This document shows, in pieces, positions 22,005-32,559 of a stretch of 64,000 nucleotides of DNA (its first letter is position 1; every line of letters starts with the position of its first letter). The notes under the pieces are model-generated. The model was given only the letters and a program-made list of their open reading frames with translations. It was not told the origin of the DNA and searched no databases. Source of the DNA: Anodontia alba (lineage: Eukaryota > Mollusca > Bivalvia > Lucinida > Lucinidae); the NCBI GenBank assembly GCA_964016985.1, contig OZ024821.1, positions 11,582,620 to 11,646,619 of the forward strand, given 5' to 3'. The position numbers were made by a program, and so were the translations under genes.

Positions 22005-22513
22005 AGGGGAACGCAATAAAAGTTTGTAAGTATATTGTAGAGTAAAGTGCTTAACAAGCCATTTATTCTGATGCAAGAATTTTCAAATTCGGCCTAGAAA
22101 TAAGGAAGTTATGGTGGTTTGAATATATTTAAAATGGCTGTCATGGATGCCGCCATATTGAAGGCTTTGTGACGTCACACAGCCCAATTAAATATGCAAA
22201 ACCAAATTATAAAGGGGTTTTAAGAATAATTTTGCTGGAGTTTTTTTATACTCTTTTAATTTTAGTGACAAGCAATCATTTCCTCCAAAATAAACAAACA
22301 TTATGAAAATAAGTACCTTTATGAAACGAATTTTAATTTTTATGAAACCTCATTAAATATTCAAATGGCGGCGCCCATTCCACCAATGTTAAAATATTCA
22401 ATTGTGTATAACTTACTTAATTTTCCACCGATTTGATCAAATTTGTGTCACAATTCATAGTTTGAAAAGTTCATTACTTTAAAGCACAGTGCATTTTAAG
22501 GTTGCGTTCCCCT
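22005..22513 (+). mobile_element. TTAA-flanked MITE, copy 1
   Basis: TTAA lies on both sides (22001-22004 and 22514-22517). The ends AGGGGAACGCAA / TTGCGTTCCCCT are perfect inverted repeats. The 509-bp interior contains ATGGCTGTCATGGATGCCGC and GACGTCACACAGCCC, shared with 56273-56782. The target fits piggyBac- or Kolobok-type movement. Confidence 0.85.
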
Positions 22514-22517
22514 TTAA

Positions 22518-23479
22518 AGTGCTTGACCGGGACATTTCTATGTGCAAAACCCATTACGAATGTTAAACAAAATTCGCATCCTCACATCGTGTTGTTTTGG
22601 CCGACTGCCGCGTATAGCGCGACATTGAATTTGTTTGCATGGACATTGTGTGACTTTCATTAATAAAGTAGCAAAGGTTTTCTTTGGTTTTCGAAACTTG
22701 ATTTGGCGTGAACTTGGAGATCATATTGTAAAAATAATTAAAATGCACACAGGGAAAGTTGAATTAAAGTATTTGACAAAAATAACCGTTTCATGAGATT
22801 TATCATCGCTTCAAGGCACGCCAAGTCTTCCTTCCATACAGAGGCTGACAGAATTAGGCCACAAATGACCTTATAAGACTTCGTCTAAAAAATATTTTCG
22901 GATCTCTGTAACATGAATGACAAGGCTGTCAGTCGAGTCATACCCAGCAGTCAGCTAAAACACCTTACATACCTGTAACAAAATACTTTGTGTCATTTTT
23001 CTAGGTCAAAGGCTGATGAACTTCAGTATAACAACTTTAAATTTGTAACCAAGACCAGGTCTTTTATGCAGATTTTGCATGAATATAATGCATGTCTATT
23101 GCATTTCAATCGAATCAGTTCGTAACAGTTTGCTCTAATTTTAAAGGACCATAGGTCATCATGCCCTTTGATCGTCTGCTAAATGTTATATTTAGCAGGT
23201 AAATTTTGACCTTATGCCACACATGATCACACATAACCTTGCAAAAAAAATTTAAAAAAATGGGTACGCATCTTGGTAAAACCTGCCTTCATCGCCCTGT
23301 CTTGAAGAAGCTTTCATTATTTAAATTTCAGAGGTTGATGTATGATACAGATTTCGATCAGCTTGCAACTTGATAATGCGCGCGGCAGCAAAGAAGCAGC
23401 CGATTTCTTTTAGGTTTGCGTACAGCAAATGTTAATTTTCTTGAAAGGTCGATTACGTTCGGCATGCTTAAAATGAATT
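22518..23479. other. Intergenic stretch without a recognisable gene
   Basis: No coding or repeat structure that I can support, apart from isolated A-runs near 23245. Confidence 0.5.
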
Positions 23480-23700
23480 CAGCAGACGACAAATTAATAT
23501 ATAATATGTTTCTTACCATTCAGCGTCATTCAAAATTGTAGCAGACAACAAATATTCTAATATTTATGATTTTAGCTTTCAGAGAAAGTAAGGCTTGACG
23601 TTTCGTGTGAATCGTCTGCCAGGCATACGATTCACACGATTTCTCTGAAAAATAAAAAAAAAATAAATCATGATGTCGTCTGATACAGCTTTTATTGCAT
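23480..23700. mobile_element. Family D palindromic element
   Basis: Ends AGCAGACGAC and GTCGTCTGATACAGC flank a TCAGAGAAAGTAAGGCTTGA arm and a GTGTGAATCGTCTGCCAGGC / CATACGATTCACAC hairpin. Confidence 0.6.
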
Positions 23701-24049
23701 TTTAAAGAGTTAAATCAAGGAGGGAAGGGTATGGTATCTTTATGAAATAGTATATCCAGTTTTACCGTCAGCGAAGAATGAAAGGAAAAAAAGTCGTCTG
23801 CTAATGTTGGCATTTAGCATACAAAAGGTCAAATTTGCGGAGGTATAAAGCTAAAAACTGATTGTAATGGTACATAGTGCATCCAGGTCAGGAAAAAGCA
23901 ATAAGCCCTGCAAATAGGACAGTATATGAAAGGAACAGCTGAGGTATGATTTTTCTTTTCAATTACATGCACAGTTCATTTGCGACAAACGTCATGCAGA
24001 TAGTCGTGCATATCGAATAACAAATTAGCCTTTACCACTCTTTGGCTAT

Positions 24050-24175
24050 TCAGCAGACGACAAATTCATGACATCTTTTTGTTTTCCTCAGAAAACTGGA
24101 TTTAACATTTCATGCAAGTTGTCTCTAGTGGAGACAATTTACATGCTTTTCTGGGAAAAAATAAGCTTGGAAATT
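24050..24175. mobile_element. Family D palindromic element
   Basis: CAGCAGACGACAAATTCATG, then TTTTCCTCAGAAAACTGG and the hairpin GCAAGTTGTCTCTAGTGGAG / GACAATTTACATGC. Confidence 0.55.
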
Positions 24176-24344
24176 AATTTACCCAGAGTGCTATGCGTTA
24201 AAACTACGTGCACATTTCATTTGCGACTGCTATGCGTTAAAACTACGTTACTACATGTCATTTGCGACAAACGTCATGTGAATAGTCATGTATTCAGACT
24301 GAAATAAATCAATGCTCCAGATAACAGGGAGAGGAGGTATCAAG

Positions 24345-24500
24345 TAATTTTTTTTTTATTTCGCGATGAAACATATATTGTAGGATTTCATTAAAAACGC
24401 CTCGCCGAGGCGTTTCTAATGAGCACCAACGAAATATGTTTATGTCGAGATATAAGAAAAAATATCATACTTTTTTTTGAAAGAAAGCGTGTTATCTGTG
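24345..24500. mobile_element. Diverged relative of family A
   Basis: AAACATATATTGTAGGATTTCA, AAAACGCCTCGCCGAGGCGTTT and AATGAGCACCAACGAAATAT repeat the plan of the family A core with clearly different arm bases, followed by a GAAAGCGTGTTATCTG end. It suggests an older or sister family. Confidence 0.55.
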
Positions 24501-25183
24501 TCATGTACATGTACCTCTGTAATCTGTTTGGCTGGCATTGTACACTAAAAACTTAGAACAAATGAGTGCCCTAGTGTCTTTTATGCTTTTTCTTTTTGTC
24601 TATCTTTCTTTTTGACTGTGATTTTGTAAGAAAATTAGAATTAACTCTGCTATTTCGGATTTATTCTTCTCCTTCCCAGGTCTGCTCAGTAGCTGATTAC
24701 AAGTCAAACTCAGTGGTTGTCTGGGAAAACAAAATGTTTTAAGATGACGTTAGTTTATATTTAAATTTAGACAAACAAAATATATAGTCGTATTGTAACC
24801 GCAGCCTGCTCAACGCCATCGCAGTTACCTTAAAAAGTTGCTGACATAAACCAATATTGTGAAAGGCGGTGACATATGCACATCAGGTCCTTTTTTTTTA
24901 CCACTACTCACACGGTGAACTTAAAAAGAATAAAAAAAACTAACACATACCAAAACTAAGAACCGCCGTGTGTCTGCTGTTCGCAGCTCTGACCAATATG
25001 TGCATCTATACAATCTGATCACAGTTATCTCACTATCCGCCCACAGGGTACGGACAGATAAGGAATCCGTAGAGAGAGGAAAAGGTGCTCGATCAGGACA
25101 AGCGAAACTACAGGTTGATCGTAGTCATCTTTCTTTGCATTTGTCACGTGCATTTCGTTGGTACATATGTATTCTTATGTCCC

Positions 25184-25243
<60 letters not shown>

Positions 25244-25836
25244 ATATAGCAAAACATGTTTCAAAATACATGCAGTTACATTTTTATAAGTCGTTGTAAC
25301 GGATGATATCAAAAGCAAACCACAAACCTACTAATACCATTAAAAATGTTGAGTTAACATTTTATAAGTATTTATCGAACCAGACATGTTTTGACATGCT
25401 GTCTTGAATATTCCAACTTCCCATTGCCAACCGGCGGTATGTTTTAGTTCTTGACTTTATTTCTGCAGTATTTTCTGATTATCTAAGACTGCATTTGTCC
25501 TTTTAATGAATGCTGTTGAGACTAGCAGGAAATCCGGTGAAAAACAAAACATAAAATATAAATAAAACCGACAAGTTTGTTTTCAAATAGTATTTTTGCA
25601 GTTGTTTGAGCCGTTTGGTAATTTAGCATTATAGCGACCATAGTTTAGTTAATTGTTGATACCCTTGAACGTCTCCAAAATAAGTAACGAGTTGCAAAGG
25701 TAAGGCAACATTCACAAGGTAAGCCATTCAAAGACACTGAAAATTGATGGTCTCAGGGATAAACCCTGAAGAAACGAATACAAATGAGTCACAAACAAAT
25801 ACAACCATCAGTCATCGGATTTCCAATAAGCTTTTA
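24501..25836. other. Intergenic stretch upstream of the acyl-CoA synthetase
   Basis: No gene seen. A (GA)n microsatellite lies at 25186-25240; the rest is unremarkable AT-rich DNA. Confidence 0.5.
25186..25240. repeat. (GA)n microsatellite
   Basis: A perfect GA dinucleotide run. Confidence 0.98.
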
Positions 25837-26083
25837 CATTACGTAAACAAATATACTGAAAATTTTACCACCAAAAAATGAAAATTTTCATATAAAAATT
25901 CTAATATTTTTCACATTTCTGCTCAAAAACATAGATTGCGGGAACTCGGGTTCTAACGAGTACCCACAATCTATGTTTTTGAGCAGAAATAAGAAAAATA
26001 ATGTATACCCATGTTAACCTAGTTTTACTGTATAAAAGTGGGGTTTAAGAGGGTCAAAATTATATAGGCATGTTTTCGTAATG
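25837..26083 (-). mobile_element. Family A foldback MITE, copy A11 (hairpin tip lost)
   Basis: The terminus CATTACGTAAACAAA is degraded and the end is GCATGTTTTCGTAATG. The central hairpin is cut to ACTCGGGTTCTAACGAG, missing most of one arm tip. Confidence 0.85.
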
Positions 26084-26169
26084 TACAGCAATCCGCAATG
26101 AGGTGCTTTAATTTACCTTCAGCTCGAGAACTAGTAACAATAACAAAATTTTGTTATTATGAACGGAAT

Positions 26170-26392
26170 TGATACAATTACAGGGGAGAACTGCAATTTC
26201 ATTCCTCGCTTCTGAAAGGGGTCTCTTCTCAAATGAAAGAATTAGGTCCCAAGAGGAGCGAATTCTTTCATTGTAGAGAAGACTCCGTTTCGAAGGGGTT
26301 TGGTGTGCAGGAAGACAATTAGGAAGTTATAAACGTTGTCTCCCTTGAAACAAATGGCGGGAAATCTACCAAATATATCCAGTCCCCTTACA
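26170..26392. mobile_element. Family F foldback element directly upstream of the acyl-CoA synthetase
   Basis: The core hairpin is CTGAAAGGGGTCTCTTCTCA...GAGAAGACTCCGTTTCGAAGG, enclosing GAAAGAATTAGGTCCC / GGAGCGAATTCTTTC. The right end ATATATCCAGTCCCCTTA is the family F terminus. It stops about 20 bp before the ATG at 26413. Confidence 0.7.
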
Positions 26393-26412
26393 TTTCAGAA
26401 TCCATAGTCAAC

Positions 26413-28077
26413 ATGGCGGATGGTTTAAGCTACATTTGCAGTCCCATGACTACGCCATACATGTACCAGTCCGTACCTGACCGACTTCGTTACCTGGCAA
26501 CGGAAAATCCGGAGCGCGAGGCGTTCATATTCTACAACGTCGATGGAGAGAGGATTGCAGTCACGAGGAATGACGTGTATCAAAATTCTCTGCAAGTTGC
26601 AAAGTCATTTTACAAGTTGGGAGTTAGGAAAGGCACGCCCGTTTCTATATGCATGAATAATTCAGTGAACGCTCTGTATGTCATATACGGGATAAGCTTA
26701 GCGGGAGGGATTATGTATCCTGTGGCTACCAATTTAAAAGACGGAAGTGACATCATGGCGACGATGAATGACTTAAAAACGGAATATCTAATTATTGATG
26801 CTAGCGTGTCTGAACAAAACTGGACCATTTTAGATGATATATGGCCAGCTCACAGCCAGTCGTCGCATGAAGTACCTATGTTGAAGCGTATTGTCTGCAA
26901 CGGAAGTAGTTTCACCAAAACAACTGGAAGGATCCATCTATCTGACTGGTTGAACGATCCTGTAGCCGAAGTTGAACTTCCTACGATTTACCCAGAAGAC
27001 ACATTGGTATGCTTTAGTACTTCCGGTTCGACGGGAAAGCCAAAACTTGTTGTCTGCTCGCACTTTTTCATTCTAAACTATGCCAAACAAAGTGCCATTC
27101 CACACAATATCACGAATGATACTGTTTATTTCTGTGACAGACAGTTCAGCTGGACAGTAGGTTTTCCAAGGGCGTACTTGGCTGTAGGATGTACCAGAGT
27201 ATTTATAGATACACGCTTGTCACTCTTTGGCAAGCACGTCGACTTCATTAGCGACATAATTGAAAAGGAAAATATAGATGTCGCCTACGCGCCGGGTTAT
27301 CTTGCCAAAGATTTAATCAGTCGCCCCCATTTATCACCGAAGTTTAAAAATGTAAATGTGATATTTACAGCCGGTGAACGTTTTCCTCTGACTTTCTTAC
27401 CACTTAAGGACACATTTTGCAAGAAATTGGTGATCTGGTATGGTAGTACAGAAGCCGGAGGGTTTTCAGCATTTCAAAGCGACAAATCAGAGGAATATGA
27501 AGACGGTATCATAGGAATTCCGGTGCCCGGTGGTGAAATGAAAATTGTAGACGAAGCAGGAAAGGTGGTGCCAGTGGGTACCTCGGGAGAGGTGTGCACT
27601 CGCAGCTTGTGGCGCTTTAATGGGTACGTAGGTATGAGCGAACTATATGAAGAAGTTTTAGATTCGCTTGGCTGGTTCCACATGGGCGATGTAGGGCATG
27701 TTAGAGCTGATGGTAATTTTGTGGTGGACGGGCGATCGAAGGAACTCATTTCTATGGGAACTATGAAATTTTTCCCGTGGGACATTGAAAAAACCCTGAG
27801 AAAATGCCCAGGCTTGAAACATGCCCTAGCAGTTGGAGTGCCAGATGCAAGACTTAATCAGGTCATTTGCGCTTGCGTGGTGGCAGAGAAAAGTAGTTTT
27901 ACTGAAGAACATCTAAAGAAGTTCTGCGACGACACATTCCTGGATGAGTCCACTGCTGCTGGGCTTAGCTTAAAACCAAAATACTGTCTGCTTTTTGATA
28001 ACATCCCGTTAACATCGTCTGGAAAAATCGACCGGCGAAGACTTGCTTTGTTTGCGAAAGAACGACTTGGGTTATGA
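26413..28077 (+). CDS. Acyl-CoA synthetase-like AMP-dependent ligase (ANL superfamily)
   Basis: This uninterrupted 554-codon frame encodes a full-length adenylate-forming enzyme. Such enzymes activate a carboxylic acid with ATP to an acyl-adenylate and then usually transfer it to CoA. Visible motifs: the phosphate-binding loop TSGSTGKPK at residues 203-211; YGSTEAGG at 343-350; the Asp of the HMGDVG motif at 426; the hinge region DGRSKEL starting at 439; and SSGKIDRRRL, with the expected catalytic Lys at 538. Length is normal for the family. No signal peptide, membrane segment or C-terminal peroxisomal SKL is evident (it ends RLGL). The ATG (CAACATGGCG) has A at -3 and G at +4. No introns are visible. 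Substrate is unknown; it could be a medium-chain or aryl acid ligase. Family F elements sit on both sides. Confidence 0.93.
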   Translation: MADGLSYICSPMTTPYMYQSVPDRLRYLATENPEREAFIFYNVDGERIAVTRNDVYQNSLQVAKSFYKLGVRKGTPVSICMNNSVNALYVIYGISLAGGIMYPVATNLKDGSDIMATMNDLKTEYLIIDASVSEQNWTILDDIWPAHSQSSHEVPMLKRIVCNGSSFTKTTGRIHLSDWLNDPVAEVELPTIYPEDTLVCFSTSGSTGKPKLVVCSHFFILNYAKQSAIPHNITNDTVYFCDRQFSWTVGFPRAYLAVGCTRVFIDTRLSLFGKHVDFISDIIEKENIDVAYAPGYLAKDLISRPHLSPKFKNVNVIFTAGERFPLTFLPLKDTFCKKLVIWYGSTEAGGFSAFQSDKSEEYEDGIIGIPVPGGEMKIVDEAGKVVPVGTSGEVCTRSLWRFNGYVGMSELYEEVLDSLGWFHMGDVGHVRADGNFVVDGRSKELISMGTMKFFPWDIEKTLRKCPGLKHALAVGVPDARLNQVICACVVAEKSSFTEEHLKKFCDDTFLDESTAAGLSLKPKYCLLFDNIPLTSSGKIDRRRLALFAKERLGL

Positions 28078-28133
28078 ACTTGCTTTTACCGCATGATAGA
28101 CTGTACCTCGATAGTTTGTATAGCTGGGATAAT

Positions 28134-28381
28134 ACTTTAAGGGAGGGAAGTAAATACACTTGTCAGATGCTTTGCCATTACCGCCGAGGGAGACAACCTT
28201 AGTGATTCCTGTTTGTTTAACTGCACTACATTCCCCTTCTGAAAAGGGGTCAACTCTACAAGAAAGAATTTGCTCCCAAAGGGAGCAAATTCTTTCCTTG
28301 TAGTGTAGACCCCTTCTCAGAAGGGGACGAAAACAGTTTCGACATTTATTCCCCTGAAAGTGTATCCATTCCCCTTAAAGG
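28134..28381. mobile_element. Family F foldback element downstream of the acyl-CoA synthetase
   Basis: Ends CTTTAAGGGAGGGAAGTAAA / AAAGTGTATCCATTCCCCTTAAAG are inverted. The core CCCCTTCTGAAAAGGGGTC...AAGAAATTTGC-type hairpin is nearly perfect around TTTGCTCCCAAAGGGAGCAAA. Confidence 0.8.
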
Positions 28382-28574
28382 GTTTAGAGTTAGGTGTTCT
28401 ACAATAGAACTATACCAAAATGCATATTAATCTTTAAAACGCCAATTACAACAGTAGTAGACAGTGTTGTGCCTAGAAATTGACAGAATAGACATAGTTA
28501 ATCTCTATTCAAACAGGCTTCTCGAGTATGTAGGGGAATATCATGTCTCCCTATAAGGTATGTTTCGAATCAAA

Positions 28575-28705
28575 AGTAATGATATATTATTTCTCCACAA
28601 AAGAATATGTTATGGTTCTCATGACAAGACCCTCGACAGGGCGCTTTTAATAAGTATCTACAGTATATCTTTTCGGGGAGAGGAGAAATAAGAAAAAATA
28701 TATTT
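28575..28705. mobile_element. Diverged foldback related to family A plan
   Basis: TTATTTCTCCACAAAAGAAT and its distant inverse CTTTTCGGGGAGAGGAGAAATAAG flank GACCCTCGACAGGGCGC. The arms are eroded. Confidence 0.4.
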
Positions 28706-28904
28706 GTGAATACCCTTCTTATCTGACGCTTAGGAATACATGCTTACACCAAAATAATAATAAAAAATATTAGCCAGGAGAATAATCGGTAAAGGTAAAA
28801 ATATAACTGACTTCTCTTTTCAATTTTCTTTTTGACGAAATACAGCTGGGAACCAGAAGCCTCCGGTCACCTAACATTGATAGCTGAAGATTAGCAAACG
28901 ACAT

Positions 28905-29585
28905 TTTGCAAAAGGCTCGTGATGAGCTATTGTGGTCACTTTCCGTCCATCGCCCGTCGTCGTCCACACCTTTGAACGACTTCTCCTCTGAAACCCCTGG
29001 GCCAATTTCCTTCAAACTTCTGTTAAAGGAGGATTGAGAATTTGTTGAAATGGTCACGATCCTTTAATCAAGATGGCCGACATGCCGGTATATGGTAAAA
29101 ACACTTAACCTTCCTCTCCAGAACCAATAAAGCTTTGGGGCTGAATCTTGGAATATAGCATCGAGGACTCCAGGTCTGCCAATTTTGTTCAAAATGACGA
29201 TCGTAGGCTGACCTTTGACCTTTTTACGGCAAAGTCATACATTTATATGGGGAAAATGTTGAAAAGTCATTTTCTCAAAATGTATTAAAGACTAATGGCT
29301 GAAACAATTTATGATTAAAGTAGTAAAACTGTTTAGTTAAAATCAAAATTTTGTCTACTGAGGGTTATCTGTCATTGCCCCTCGGCTATATACATATATA
29401 AAATTGTGTAATTTTCAATGTCTTCTTCTCTGAAACTGCTTGAGCAAATTTTACCAGATTTCACATGGGGCCTTCTGTCAAAGGAGTTTTGAGAATTCGT
29501 TCGAATGGTTCCGTTGAGTGTCGTTTGCAATAGAGCTGAGCCTAATTTGAATTTAAATGAACATTGGATCAACGCCAATGACATA
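28905..29585 (+). repeat. Solo fragment of the tandem-array element body
   Basis: GATGAGCTATTGTGGTCACT, TTCTCCTCTGAAACCCCTGG, CAAGATGGCCGACATGCC and CTTTTTACGGCAAAGTCA occur in the same order as in 41578-42960. A second partial unit (29400-29530) follows. This is a decayed piece of the mosaic element at 38.7-45.4 kb. Confidence 0.7.
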
Positions 29586-29839
29586 CTGCAGACATTGATT
29601 AAAAAAAAAAATCTATGCCCTTTAACCCCTTAAAGCATTTCGCAAAATTATATCAGTCGGCATTCGTAATTCGTTTTTATTTTAATTTATTTATTTTTTC
29701 ACTTATTTATTTATGTACTTTTGTCATTTTTCACAGAAAATAAGGCACAATCACAAAGCACAGATATCGACTGTATTTATAATCACTGCATGTTCAGTGT
29801 CATGTGACAGCCGTCAAACGCCTTCCAGTACTTCTCTAT

Positions 29840-30095
29840 CATTACGAAAACACGCCTATTCAAATATATAGAAAATTTCACCTCCAGAAACTGAAAAATT
29901 TCAGATAAAATATTCTGCTATTTTTTTATATTTCTGCTCAAAACATAGATTGTGGGTTCTCGTTAGACGAGTACCCACAATCTATGTTTTTGAGCAGAAA
30001 TAAGAAAACAAATGTATACCCCTGTAAACCCCAGTTTTACTATATAAAAGTGGGGTTTAAGGGGGTCAAAATTGTATAGGCGTGTTTTCGTGATG
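29840..30095 (-). mobile_element. Family A foldback MITE, copy A12 (hairpin tip lost)
   Basis: The terminus is CATTACGAAAACACGCC and the end GCGTGTTTTCGTGATG. The central hairpin is reduced to TTCTCGTTAGACGAGTACCC. Confidence 0.9.
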
Positions 30096-30825
30096 TAGTG
30101 TATTTTATATTTTCTGGTCCTTCTGAATAAACTCCGGGATTTAGAAAAGTCAATTGAGGGTCACTGATGAAGCTTTAATGGTTGCATCTAGCCAGTTTGG
30201 CCAAGAAAACTTTACACTTCAACTTTTTCAGTTTTTTGAGTGTATTCATTCCTCTCAAGGGTCTTGCCGTTCAAAATTTATTAACCTGACATAAACGTTA
30301 TCCTTAATTCTATATCAAATGCAGTTTCAAGTAACATGTAAGTGCACAATCGTCTTACCAAAGAGCATTCTAACTCATCAGTGAACATATAAAAACATAA
30401 GATGGACCATCAACTTTCGGAAAGTAAATGACCTCGTTTCCAACATTTGTTGAAAATCGCAAGAAGCTCGAACCGCAGCGGTGAAAAGGTAGTGATCTGA
30501 ATGAGAATCTGAGAGAATGAGCCGTTACATGAGAAAAGGGACATTATGATTGTTCGTTTGTGGTTCTTCAAATGCACATGCGCAGTCCAGACATGCGTTT
30601 TTGCCTGAGGGTTTCTCAAGGTCCTTTCTACATGTCTGCGAACAGCTAAGTCTCTGGCGAGACTGATTTTATGTGCATGCTCGCCTGAGCCCTTGCTGGT
30701 CGTCTATGTGATAAATATCCTTTTCGCCGCATATGCTGGCTCAAATTTGATTATTTGTCTGTCTGTGATTATGTAAACTGTTTTTCCTACAGTTTACTTG
30801 TTTCATTTCAATATACAGTTGAACG
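30096..30825. other. Intergenic stretch without a recognisable gene
   Basis: No gene or repeat that I can support. Confidence 0.5.
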
Positions 30826-31448
30826 TCAATGGTTGAACATCTTTGGGACCATTTAAATTTGTTCAAGATACGTATGGATAGCTCGAGTCCACCACGAAAA
30901 AATGCCTATATAATTTTGACCCCCTTAAACCCCAATTTTACAGTGTAAAACTGGGGTTTACAGGGGTATGCATTATTTTTCTTATTTCTGCTCAAAAACA
31001 TAGATTGTGGATACTCGTTAGAACCGCCTCGCCAAGGTGGTTCTAACGAGTACCCACAATCTATGTTTTGAGCAGAAATATGAAAAATATAAGAGTTTTT
31101 ATCTGAAAATTTTCAGTTTTTGGAGGTGAAATTTTCTATATATTTGAATAGGCGTGTTTTCGTAATGCACTGAGAGTTAATCACAGCGCCATGTCAGGAG
31201 GCAATTTCGGATAATTTAGAAAATTCAATTCTTTTCGATCTTCTATAAAATCATGGTATGTTAAGTGCACCCATTAGAATCGCCTCGTTGAGATGATTCT
31301 AATGGGTCAACACAGCCTACATTTGATGATAAAGTAAGAAAATTATTCATCAAGATTTGTTTCTTGATATTTTCCTAGGGATTCAAAAACGAGTTCGAAT
31401 CAGCCACGATAAATGAACTATCCCTATTCGAATCATTGTCATTTACTG
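30826..31448. mobile_element. Mariner-like MITE interrupted by family A
   Basis: The left end TA-CAGTTGAACGTCAATGG and the right end TTCGAATCATTGTCATTTACTG-TA are inverted and flanked by TA. They match the intact element at 54542-54890. Its own central hairpin CCCATTAGAATCGCCTCGTT / GATGATTCTAATGGG lies at 31268-31306. Copy A13 sits inside it. Confidence 0.75.
30892..31167 (+). mobile_element. Family A foldback MITE, copy A13 (nested)
   Basis: The terminus CCACGAAAAAATGCC and end GGCGTGTTTTCGTAATG bound an otherwise intact copy, inserted in the mariner-like MITE. Confidence 0.88.
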
Positions 31449-31821
31449 TATTTTAACTTTGATCTCTATTCTTATTCAGTGAAGAACGGTGATCTTGTGT
31501 ATATATATATTCGGAAAATAGCTGTCCATAATTGTAAATTATCTTCATAGGTGACATTTTCATGAAAGAATAGTAAGCCAGACGGTGAATCCATGCAGCC
31601 CGAAAAAAGGCCTAAATCGGATTTCCTGCACGCATACCGTACATCCTGCATTAAGATGAATTTAACGGTCTTCAAAATCAGTCAGTTATTTAGTGTTCTA
31701 GAAATAAAGTAGCGAAAATTGCGCACAAAAATTCAAAGAAGTTTTAAAAGTATTAGATTCCAAATTATTCAATGCCCTAGTAGACTTCGTTTTTATAGGT
31801 TTTTGTCTCATAATGCAGCCT

Positions 31822-32128
31822 TCTGTTGTTGTTGTTGTGCGGATTTTTAACGCTACCAGGCACCCTAGGCACATAGAGGCAGCGGCGATTGCTATGATGT
31901 ACATGTATTTGTACAGCCTTGCTTTCATGGATCACCCGTGCACACTTGGTGCCGCTGTCTGTCACCAAGCGCCGCCCTGTCCACTTTATACTCAACCCAG
32001 GGCACGTCGAGTATGAGCTAGGCGTACTAATGGTCTGAAAATTGTCTCGCCCCGAGCGGGATTCGAACCCACGATATCCCGCTTGAAAGTCGAGTGCGCT
32101 AACCACTAGGCCACCCAGCCCACCCAGG
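31822..32128 (-). mobile_element. tRNA-derived SINE
   Basis: On the minus strand the head reads GGCTGGGTGGCCTAGTGGTTA (A box) and GTGGGTTCGAATCCCGC (B box, 32056-32072), with a seven-base anticodon-like loop CTTTCAA between. The body continues about 230 bp and ends in a (CAA)n tail at 31822-31838. Loss of normal 3' acceptor pairing and the long body show this is a SINE, not a tRNA gene. Open frames on either strand here are artefacts. Confidence 0.85.
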
Positions 32129-32559
32129 CTTCTGTGATGTCACTGAATGTTTTACTAATGTTCTTACTTTAAAATCAAAGGACTGATAGTCCTAAGAGTC
32201 TGCTAGCTTGTAAAGTACTAATGGAGTGCTGTGTATCTTCTATGCAATTATACACAATACACGCAAAGAAGATAGACGACATTCCAATGCTACCAATACT
32301 ATACGATAAGATGGAGCTCTATGGAATTTATCAAGCATCTGGGCATTGCACTTCCTGAATAGAAGACTTTCTTTAAAAACTCTTAAATTCTGCTGGTAAG
32401 TGCATGTCCTTGACAAATCTGACCTCAAGGCCAAGTCTTGGAGAAATTTCAAACTACACTGAAAGATGATTCTGCATGCAAAATTTCTAGCTAGGACGGA
32501 CAAATACGGATGGACTCACTAATATACACTTAAATGCAGCTATGGTGACTATGTCTTGC

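Noticed and set aside
24970..25299. 109-aa frame with RE-repeat
   Set aside because: The RE repeat is the GA microsatellite; no splice or domain support.
32040..32128. tRNA gene on the minus strand
   Set aside because: A and B boxes are present, but the acceptor stem does not close and a SINE body with a CAA tail follows.
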